A model generated the notes under the pieces. That model was not told the DNA's origin. It did no database searches and was given only the letters and a program-made list of their open reading frames with translations. Below are positions 57,925 to 64,000 of a stretch of 64,000 bases of DNA, in pieces. The DNA lies in the NCBI RefSeq assembly GCF_020781835.1, contig NZ_JAJGNJ010000001.1, positions 434,001-498,000 of the forward strand. The letters run 5' to 3'. This DNA comes from Microbacterium testaceum. GTDB taxonomy: Bacteria; Actinomycetota; Actinomycetes; Actinomycetales; Microbacteriaceae. Positions within the stretch are counted from its first letter, which is position 1; each line of letters opens with the position of its first letter. The position numbers and the translations under genes are program-made.

Positions 57925-59367
57925 ATGCCACGGGATGAGAACGCGCGAAGACGGCTCTCCCGAAGCACCCCGGACGGCGCGATCGTCGCCGTGCTCGCCC
58001 TCGCCGGTCTGTGCTCGTCGTTCCTGTTCACGCTCGTCGTGCCGATCCAGGCGAAGCTGCCCGAGCTGCTGAGTGCTTCACGGGACGACACGGCCTGGGT
58101 GGTGACGTCGACGCTCCTGGCGGCGGCCGTCATCACGCCGATCTCCGGGCGCTTGGGCGACATGTACGGCAAACGCCGCATCGTGCTCGTGCTCCTGGCC
58201 GTCATGATGCTCGGGTCGGTCATCGCCGCGCTCTCCCCCGGCATCATCGGCCTGATCATCGGCCGCGCGCTGCAGGGCGCCGTCGTCGGCGTCGTCCCGC
58301 TGGGCATCTCGATCCTCCGCGACGTCCTGCACGAGAACCGCGTCGACAGCGCGATCGCCCTGATGAGTGCGACGCTCGGGGTCGGCGGCGCGCTCGGCCT
58401 GCCGATCAGCGCACTCGTCGCGGAGCGGACCGACTGGCACTGGCTGTTCTGGATCGCCGCCGCGCTGGGTGCGGTGGTGTTCCTGCTCGTCCTCCGCGTC
58501 GTCCCCGTCAGCGTGCTGCGCACCGCCGGTCGCTTCGACTACGTCGGCGCCGCGGGACTCGCCGTGGGGCTGATCGGCGTGCTGCTCGCGGTGTCGCGCG
58601 GCAACTCGTGGGGGTGGACCTCACCGCTCACGCTCGGCCTGGCCGCCGGTGGCATCCTGGTCCTCGTCGTCTGGGGGTGGTACGAGCTGCGCATCCCGGA
58701 GCCGCTGCTCGATCTGCGCGTGGCCGCCCGGCGCCCCGTGCTGCTGACGAACCTCGCGTCGATCGCGATGGGCTTCGCGCTGTTCACCTCGAACGTCGCG
58801 CACCCGCAGATCCTCGAGCTGCCCACCGCCACCGGCGTGGGTCTCGGGCTGTCACTGCTGACCGCGAGCCTGGTCGTCATGCCGTCCGGCCTGGTGATGA
58901 TGGTGCTCTCACCGCTCTCGGGAGCACTGGCGCGGACCATCGGACCGCGCGTACTGCTGGTCGCCGGATCGGTGTCGCTCATTCTCGCGTACGGGTTCAG
59001 CCTGATCTTCTCGACCGAGGTGTGGCACTTCGTGGTCGCGAACATCCTCATCGGCTTCGGGATCGGGTTCGGCTACGCCGCGATGCCGATGCTCATCATG
59101 CGCTCCGTGCCGCCCAGCGAGACCGGCGCGTCGAACGGACTCAACGCGCTCGCCCGCTCCCTCGGGACGAGCACGTCTGCGGCGGTGGTGGGCGTCGTGC
59201 TCGCGACCCTCGCGACGGGCGAGGGCGAGACCCGCGTCCCGACGGCGCAGGCCTTCGACCTCTCGTTCGCGCTGGGCCTGGGCGCCGCGATCGTCGCGCT
59301 CGTGCTGGCGCTGCTGATCCCCACGCGGCAGGCGCCGAGCGAGCGGCATCCCGCACTCCCGGATTAG
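57925..59367 (+). CDS. MFS multidrug-type exporter (DHA2-like)
   Basis: A 480-residue, about 14-helix MFS protein. Motif A-like GRLGDMYGKRRIVL (near 76-89), motif C-like LGVGGALGLPISALV (near 151-165) of antiporters, and TSLVVMPSGLVMMVLSPLSGALARTIGPR in the second half. It likely exports drugs or metabolites by proton exchange. TAGCCT seven bases before the ATG implies a leaderless message. The nested repeats at 57779-57845 lie just upstream. Confidence 0.88.
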   Translation: MPRDENARRRLSRSTPDGAIVAVLALAGLCSSFLFTLVVPIQAKLPELLSASRDDTAWVVTSTLLAAAVITPISGRLGDMYGKRRIVLVLLAVMMLGSVIAALSPGIIGLIIGRALQGAVVGVVPLGISILRDVLHENRVDSAIALMSATLGVGGALGLPISALVAERTDWHWLFWIAAALGAVVFLLVLRVVPVSVLRTAGRFDYVGAAGLAVGLIGVLLAVSRGNSWGWTSPLTLGLAAGGILVLVVWGWYELRIPEPLLDLRVAARRPVLLTNLASIAMGFALFTSNVAHPQILELPTATGVGLGLSLLTASLVVMPSGLVMMVLSPLSGALARTIGPRVLLVAGSVSLILAYGFSLIFSTEVWHFVVANILIGFGIGFGYAAMPMLIMRSVPPSETGASNGLNALARSLGTSTSAAVVGVVLATLATGEGETRVPTAQAFDLSFALGLGAAIVALVLALLIPTRQAPSERHPALPD

Positions 59368-59478
59368 GCGCCGCCGCCCCGCTCCTTCCCCGGCGAACGC
59401 GTCCGTTCGTTCGTGGCACGGCGCACGCGCACGGGGACCGGGCAGGGGTCGACGCGCGTCGGGCTGCCCCACACGCGA

Positions 59479-59510
59479 CAGCGGCGCCACCCCGAAGGGC
59501 GACGCCGCTG
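59479..59510. terminator. Bidirectional hairpin between convergent genes
   Basis: CAGCGGCG (59479-59486) pairs with CGCCGCTG (59503-59510); an inner CCC-CGAA-GGG extends the fold. It lies between the MFS gene (ends 59367) and the minus-strand secreted protein gene (ends 59525), 15 bases after the latter's stop. The 157-base gap holds nothing else recognisable. Confidence 0.75.
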
Positions 59511-59524
59511 AGATCTCCCGCGGA

Positions 59525-60169
59525 TCAGCGCAGGATGCCACCGAGGTCGAGTGCGCCGTCGACCACGTCGTCCACACCGGTGGTGACGTCGCCGACGACG
59601 TCGTCCACGGAGCCGGAGGTGTCGCCGGACGAGATGCCTCCCACGACGTCATCCACCGCGCCGGAGATGTCGCCGGTCGAGGCGCCGTTGTTGCCTGTCG
59701 AGACGCCCGCGTCACCCGTCGACACGGCGGTGTCGTTGCCCGAGCCGACGTCGTTGCCCGATCCCAGCTCGTTGCCCGAGCCGATGGGCGCGGTGGTGTC
59801 GTTGCCCGACCCGACCGGCGCCGTGGTGTCGTTGCCGGAGACGACCGGGGTCTGGTTGCCCGAGGCGACGTCGCCGTTGAGCGAGTCGCTGACGAGCGGA
59901 CCCTGCACGAGCGGTCCGATGTTCGCGATGTCACCGACCGCGGTCTGCGGGGCGGCGACGAAGTCACCACTGTCGATGAGGTCGCTCACCCAGGTGTAGA
60001 ACGGGTCGGACGCATCGACGAACTGCGTCGCGGTCGTCGAGGCATCCGTCGACGTGATGGTGTCGTCGGCCGAGGCCGGCAGCGCCAGCCCGGCCACGGC
60101 GAGAGCCGCAGCTCCGGTGCCGGCCGCAGCGATCATGCCGATTCGGGTCTTCGTGGTGTACGTACGCAT
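59525..60169 (-). CDS. Secreted low-complexity protein with GSGND-type repeats
   Basis: A 214-residue protein: signal peptide (IGMIAAAGTGAAALAVAGLALPASA, cleavage near 34), then an Asp/Thr/Ser/Gly/Val-rich chain with short repeats such as SGNDTTAPVG, SGNDTTAPIG, SGNELGSGNDVGSGNDT (about 108-147) and later VDDVVG units. No cysteine and almost no positive charge in the mature part. No family recognised. Repeats of Gly/Asn/Asp type could bind Ca2+ or form a flexible spacer. Confidence 0.75.
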   Translation of the reverse strand: MRTYTTKTRIGMIAAAGTGAAALAVAGLALPASADDTITSTDASTTATQFVDASDPFYTWVSDLIDSGDFVAAPQTAVGDIANIGPLVQGPLVSDSLNGDVASGNQTPVVSGNDTTAPVGSGNDTTAPIGSGNELGSGNDVGSGNDTAVSTGDAGVSTGNNGASTGDISGAVDDVVGGISSGDTSGSVDDVVGDVTTGVDDVVDGALDLGGILR

Positions 60170-60360
60170 CAGGTTTCCCTTTCCGTTTCCGTCTACGACG
60201 CTTCCGTCGCACGAGGGGTCATCCGAAGAGGACCTCGAAATCGGATGGGTGGGAACACGACAAGATGCAGGAATGCGGCCTCCGGCGACAGCCGACATCC
60301 GCGTCACGACGGCGATCGCGGGAGACCCTGGCAGAAACCTGGCAATGCCCGATCCGCGTC

Positions 60361-61674
60361 TCAGTCGAGCAGCAGCGCCGGCTCTTCCAGAACGGATGCC
60401 ACGTCGGCGATAAACCGCGAGATGCCGTCGCCGTCGACCACGCGGTGATCGAACGAGCCCGAAACCGTGGTCACCCAGCGGGGACGCACCTCGCCGTCGA
60501 CGACCCACGGCTTCTGCCGGATGGCCCCCAGCGCGATGATGCCGGCCTCGCCGGGATTGATGATCGGCGTGCCGGCATCCACCCCGAACACGCCGATGTT
60601 CGTGATCGTGAAGGTGCCGCCGGTCTGATCGGCGGGGCTCGTCTTGCCCTCACGGGCGGTGAGCGTGAGGTTCTCCAGCGCCTTGGCGAGTTCGCGCGTG
60701 TTCATGGCCTGCGCGTCCTTGATGTTCGGGACGAGAAGGCCCCGCGGGGTCGCGGCGGCGATGCCGAGGTTGACGTAGTGACGCATACGGATCTGCGCGC
60801 CGTCGTCGCCGTCGACCCAGGCGGCGTTGATCATCGGGGTACGACGTAGGGCCCAGATCACCGCGCGCGCCATGATCAGCAGCGGCGAGATCTTCACGTC
60901 GGCGAAGTCGGGCGAGGCCTTGAGCCGCTTGACGAGCTCCATGGTGCGCGTCGCGTCGACGTCGACCCAGACCGAGACGTGTGGGGCCGAATAGGCGCTC
61001 GAGGTCATGGCGTTCGCCGTCGCCTTGCGCACGCCGCGGACGGGAATCGACTCCTCGCGGGCGTCGTCGACCGGCGCCGGGGCGGCGGGCGGCGGGACCG
61101 GGATCGTCTCCTCGCGCACCGCGCCCCACTCGGGCGTCTCGATGTTGCGGAAGACGCTCGCCTGCTCGGCGTGCTTCACGACGTCCTCGCGCGTGACCTC
61201 GCCGGCGGGACCGCTCGGGGTCACGGCCGACAGGTCGACGCCGAGGTCGCGTGCGAGCTTGCGGATCGGAGGCTTGGCGACGACACCCACGGATGCCTTG
61301 ACGGGTCGCTCCGCAGGCTTCCGCCGTCGCGACGACACAGCGCCGCCGGTGCCGTAGCCGACGAGAACGGACCCGCCGGGGTCGGTGGGCTCGGGAACCG
61401 TCGTCGGCTGCGCGGGCGCGGGGGGCGCGGCATCCGTCGAGCCGATGGTGATGATCGGGGCACCGACCTCGACCGTGCTGCCCTCGCCGGCGAGCAGCTC
61501 GCCGACGGTACCGGCGTACGGCGAGGGAAGCTCGACGAGCGACTTGGCGGTCTCGATCTCGACGAGGACGTCGTTGACGGCCACGGCGTCGCCGGGTGCG
61601 ACGCGCCACTGGACGATCTCGGCCTCGGTGAGTCCTTCCCCGACGTCGGGGAGGACGAAAGTCTGCTCGGTCAC
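60361..61674 (-). CDS. Branched-chain-type 2-oxoacid dehydrogenase E2 (dihydrolipoyl acyltransferase)
   Basis: A 437-residue E2: lipoyl domain (1-75) with target Lys44 in [12 protein letters not shown], linker, E3-binding domain ([31 protein letters not shown], about 132-162), and catalytic acyltransferase domain with His410 and Asp414 in [12 protein letters not shown]. One lipoyl domain only. The GTG start has AAAGGA upstream. It follows E1beta after 95 bases; no E3 gene is in the window. Substrate may be branched-chain 2-oxoacids or pyruvate. Confidence 0.92.
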   Translation of the reverse strand: MTEQTFVLPDVGEGLTEAEIVQWRVAPGDAVAVNDVLVEIETAKSLVELPSPYAGTVGELLAGEGSTVEVGAPIITIGSTDAAPPAPAQPTTVPEPTDPGGSVLVGYGTGGAVSSRRRKPAERPVKASVGVVAKPPIRKLARDLGVDLSAVTPSGPAGEVTREDVVKHAEQASVFRNIETPEWGAVREETIPVPPPAAPAPVDDAREESIPVRGVRKATANAMTSSAYSAPHVSVWVDVDATRTMELVKRLKASPDFADVKISPLLIMARAVIWALRRTPMINAAWVDGDDGAQIRMRHYVNLGIAAATPRGLLVPNIKDAQAMNTRELAKALENLTLTAREGKTSPADQTGGTFTITNIGVFGVDAGTPIINPGEAGIIALGAIRQKPWVVDGEVRPRWVTTVSGSFDHRVVDGDGISRFIADVASVLEEPALLLD

Positions 61675-61769
61675 GGTGTGTCCTTTGCTCGCGAGACTTC
61701 AAGTGACCAGCGAGACAGCGGCAGGATGTCGCGGTCTCGTCGGCGCAATGAAGTCTCGCGGATCTTTGG

Positions 61770-62747
61770 TCAGTAGGCCAGGGAGCGGTCGACGGCCTCG
61801 AGGATGCGGTCGGCGTCGGGGAGGTACGTGCCCTCGAGCTTCGCGGGCGGGAAGGGCACGTCGAAGCCCGACACGCGCAGCACCGGCGCCTCGAGCGCGA
61901 AGAACGCCTTCTCCATCACGGTCGCGGCGATCTCGGAGCCGAGGGAGGTGAAGCCCGGCGCCTCCTGCGCGTAGACCATGCGACCGGTGCGGCGCACCGA
62001 GTCCAGCAGCGGACCGTAGTCGACCGGTGAGAGCGAACGCAGGTCGATGACCTCGCAGCTCGTGCCCTCGCTCTCGGCGAGCGCCGCGGCCTGGAGGAGC
62101 GTCGTCACCATCGCGCCGTGGCCGACGAGCGTGACGTCGGTGCCGCGGCGGACGATGCGGCTCGCGTGCAGCGGCAGCGCGGGGGCGTCGGTGTCGACCT
62201 CGCCCTTCTGCCAGTACTTCGCCTTGGGTTCGAGGAAGATCACGGGGTCGGGCGAGTCGATCGCCTGCTGGATCATCCAGTACGCGTCGTTCGCGGTCGA
62301 GGGACTCACGACGCGCAGACCCGCGGTGTGCGTGAAGTACGCCTCGGGGCTCTCCTGGTGATGCTCGACCGCGCCGATGTGCCCGCCGTAGGGGATGCGG
62401 ATGACGACGGGCATCCGTACCGTGCCCTCGTGACGGTTCGTGAGCTTGGCGAGCTGCGTCGTGATCTGGTCGAACGCGGGGAAGACGAACCCGTCGAACT
62501 GGATCTCCAGCACGGGGCGGAAGCCGCCCATCGCCAGGCCGATCGCGGTCCCGACGATGCCGGACTCCGCCAGCGGCGAGTCGATGACCCGGCGCGGCCC
62601 GAAGTCCTTCTGCAGCCCCTCGGTGACCCGGAAGACACCGCCCAGCGGACCGATGTCCTCGCCCATGAGGAGGACGCGGTCGTTCGTCTCGAGCGCGCGA
62701 CGCAAGCCCGCGTTGAGGGCGCGACTGATCGGGAGGTTCTCGGTCAC
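61770..62747 (-). CDS. 2-oxoacid dehydrogenase E1 beta subunit
   Basis: A 325-residue transketolase-like E1beta (SRALNAGLRRALETNDRVLLMGEDIGPLGGVFRVTEGLQKDFGPRRVIDSPLAESGIVGTAIGLAMGGFRPVLEIQFDGFVFPAFDQI). The GTG start at 62747 overlaps the E1alpha stop (GTGA). The conserved MGEDIG glutamate for ThDP activation is present. With E1alpha it forms the alpha2beta2 decarboxylase. Confidence 0.93.
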   Translation of the reverse strand: MTENLPISRALNAGLRRALETNDRVLLMGEDIGPLGGVFRVTEGLQKDFGPRRVIDSPLAESGIVGTAIGLAMGGFRPVLEIQFDGFVFPAFDQITTQLAKLTNRHEGTVRMPVVIRIPYGGHIGAVEHHQESPEAYFTHTAGLRVVSPSTANDAYWMIQQAIDSPDPVIFLEPKAKYWQKGEVDTDAPALPLHASRIVRRGTDVTLVGHGAMVTTLLQAAALAESEGTSCEVIDLRSLSPVDYGPLLDSVRRTGRMVYAQEAPGFTSLGSEIAATVMEKAFFALEAPVLRVSGFDVPFPPAKLEGTYLPDADRILEAVDRSLAY

Positions 62748-63874
62748 TGCGCTCCCCCTTCCATCGAGGCCTCGTAGTCGTCGAGCCAGCGCTGCTCCTC
62801 CTGCACGAGGGCGTGCACCTCGGAGTAGACGCTTTCGAACATGTGGGCGCGCGGGATCATGCCGAGCTCGTTCGTGCGCACACGGACGTCGTCCGCGAGC
62901 GCGCGACCCTCGGCATCCGCGTCGTCGAAGAACTGCTGCGACGCGCCGCGGCCCTCGAGGTAGGCGCGCATCCGGGCGATGGGGTCGCGTCCGGCCCACG
63001 CCTCTTCCTCGGCGGAGGTGCGGTACTTCGTGGGGTCGTCGCTCGTGGTGTGGGCGCCGCGGCGGTAGGTCATGGCCTCGATCGCGCGGGGGCCCTCACC
63101 GGCGCGGGCCTCATCGAGCGCGAGCTTCGAAACCGCGTAGCTGGCGAGGACGTCGTTGCCGTCGACCTGGACCGAAGGGATGCCATAGCCCGCGGCGCGC
63201 TTGTAGAGCGGCGTGCGCGACTGGGTGGCGACCGGGACCGAGATGGCCCACTGGTTGTTCTGCAGGAAGAACACCTCGGGCGTCTGGAAGCTCGCGGCGA
63301 ACACCATCGCCTCGTGCACGTCGCCCTGGCTGGACGCGCCGTCGCCGTAGTAGACGATGACGGCTTCGTCGCGCTCGGGGTCTCCGGTGCCGCACTTGCC
63401 GTCGAACACGAGCCCCATGCCGAGGCCCGTGGCGTGCAGCGTCTGCGCGCCGAGCACGAGCGTGTAGATGTGGGTGTTGCCGTTCTTGGGGTCTGCCGGG
63501 TCCCACCCGCCGTGCGTCAGCCCGCGCATGAGGCGGATGATGTCGATCGGGTCGACGCCGCGGATGCGGGTCACCACGTGCTCGCGGTACGAGGGGAAGA
63601 TGTGGTCCTGCGGGCGGGCGGCGCGCGCCGAGCCGACCTGCGCGGCCTCCTGCCCGAAGGACGGCGGCCACAGGGCCAGCTGCCCCTGGCGCTGCAGGTT
63701 CGTCGCCTGGACGTCGAAGGCGCGGATCGAGACCATGTCGCGGTAGAACGTCTCGAGTTCCGCGTCGGTGAGGGCCTCGATCAGGGGCAGATAGCGCTCG
63801 GCCTCAGGGGTGGGCGCGAGGGTGCCATCGGCCGCCAGGACGCGCACGAGAGCCGGGTCATCGAGCGGGGTCAT
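62744..63874 (-). CDS. 2-oxoacid dehydrogenase E1 alpha subunit
   Basis: A 376-residue E1alpha. The ThDP motif is GDG (177-179) through NNQ (206-208) in YYGDGASSQGDVHEAMVFAASFQTPEVFFLQNNQWAIS; phosphorylation-loop-like YRRGAHTTSDDPTKYRT follows. Similarity to the branched-chain (BkdA/acetoin) branch is stronger than to PDH by eye. Promoter should lie in 63875-63966. It heads the three-gene operon. Confidence 0.93.
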   Translation of the reverse strand: MTPLDDPALVRVLAADGTLAPTPEAERYLPLIEALTDAELETFYRDMVSIRAFDVQATNLQRQGQLALWPPSFGQEAAQVGSARAARPQDHIFPSYREHVVTRIRGVDPIDIIRLMRGLTHGGWDPADPKNGNTHIYTLVLGAQTLHATGLGMGLVFDGKCGTGDPERDEAVIVYYGDGASSQGDVHEAMVFAASFQTPEVFFLQNNQWAISVPVATQSRTPLYKRAAGYGIPSVQVDGNDVLASYAVSKLALDEARAGEGPRAIEAMTYRRGAHTTSDDPTKYRTSAEEEAWAGRDPIARMRAYLEGRGASQQFFDDADAEGRALADDVRVRTNELGMIPRAHMFESVYSEVHALVQEEQRWLDDYEASMEGGAQ

Positions 63875-63966
63875 GTCCCTACGCTAACGGGCGCGTCATG
63901 CCCCGCACCGCATGAGGTGCACAACGGATGCCGCGATCCGGCGTGGGTTTCCGACAAGCGGCGGTG

Positions 63967-64000
63967 TCACTCACTGCCGAGCGGCGTGTACCGCACCCCG
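63967..64000 (-). CDS. Possible C-terminus of a minus-strand gene (cut by right edge)
   Basis: Eleven codons before TGA read GVRYTPLGSE with G/C-rich third positions, consistent with the end of a gene that continues beyond the window. It is too short to identify. Confidence 0.35.
   Translation of the reverse strand, partial: GVRYTPLGSE

Noticed and set aside
1..64000. tRNA, rRNA, CRISPR, insertion sequence or prophage genes
   Set aside because: No conserved rRNA segments, tRNA cloverleaf, regular direct repeat arrays, transposase or phage-type proteins were found by reading; short tRNAs could be missed without a scan.

Overview
The window is high-GC, gene-dense DNA from an actinomycete, most likely Microbacterium or a close member of Microbacteriaceae. 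This is inferred from strong G/C at third codon positions, the frequent GGATGCC/GGCATCC words, many GTG starts, leaderless promoters and the actinobacterial gene families present. No rRNA, tRNA, CRISPR array, insertion sequence or phage gene was recognised, and no gene-free gap exceeds about 225 bases.

Region 1 (1-15,800) looks like a glycoside-scavenging island centred on C-glycoside cleavage. A minus-strand operon reads sugar-binding lipoprotein, two CUT1 permeases, a TIM-barrel isomerase, a GMC-type FAD sugar oxidase, then a C-glycoside deglycosidase beta subunit and the start of its alpha subunit at the left edge. A LysR regulator is divergent from it. Next come a plus-strand operon (aromatic-type flavin monooxygenase, a GH39-like protein without either catalytic glutamate, a TetR regulator), a lower-GC DUF3800 gene, and a second minus-strand operon in which two proteins each fuse the beta and alpha deglycosidase halves into one chain, separated by an SGNH hydrolase. 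CATAAG/CTTATG-type motifs lie upstream of three transcription units here.

Region 2 (15,900-29,100) is catabolic. A GntR-centred group (MHS transporter, two SDRs, metallo-hydrolase, serine hydrolase, 3-hydroxyisobutyrate-dehydrogenase-like enzyme, carboxymuconolactone-decarboxylase-like protein) shares a CTGTCWGACAG palindrome at three promoters. It abuts the protocatechuate branch (pcaHGBDC), an IclR regulator and pobA, so 4-hydroxybenzoate can be converted to 3-oxoadipate; pcaI, pcaJ and pcaF are not here.

Region 3 (29,100-36,700) is mixed: CorA, a DUF3140 protein, an RhtA-like exporter, a beta-lactamase-fold lipoprotein without its SxxK dyad, an iron-box-controlled heme oxygenase, a Pif1-like helicase, a MerR regulator and an EstB-like esterase. 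Region 4 (36,700-45,000) is a second glycoside operon (GH5-like hydrolase, CUT1 transporter, CocE and EstB esterases) with divergent TetR, followed by a thioredoxin-reductase-like flavoprotein behind a MerR-type promoter.

Region 5 (45,000-57,900) runs from copper/cytochrome-oxidase assembly (CopD-CtaG fusion) and HU through cysteine-free S14 and L33 plus L28, and 3-methyladenine glycosylase, to a zinc locus (znuA-znuC-znuB-zur, YraQ-type permease, TIGR03943 protein) behind a Zur-box-like promoter. Region 6 (57,900-64,000) holds an MFS exporter, a low-complexity secreted protein and a branched-chain-type 2-oxoacid dehydrogenase operon (E1alpha, E1beta, E2).

Functionally, regions 1 and 2 fit one flow: import of plant aryl glycosides, 3-oxidation and cleavage of the sugar, then degradation of the released aromatic through hydroxybenzoate and protocatechuate. 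This link is inferred from gene content only.
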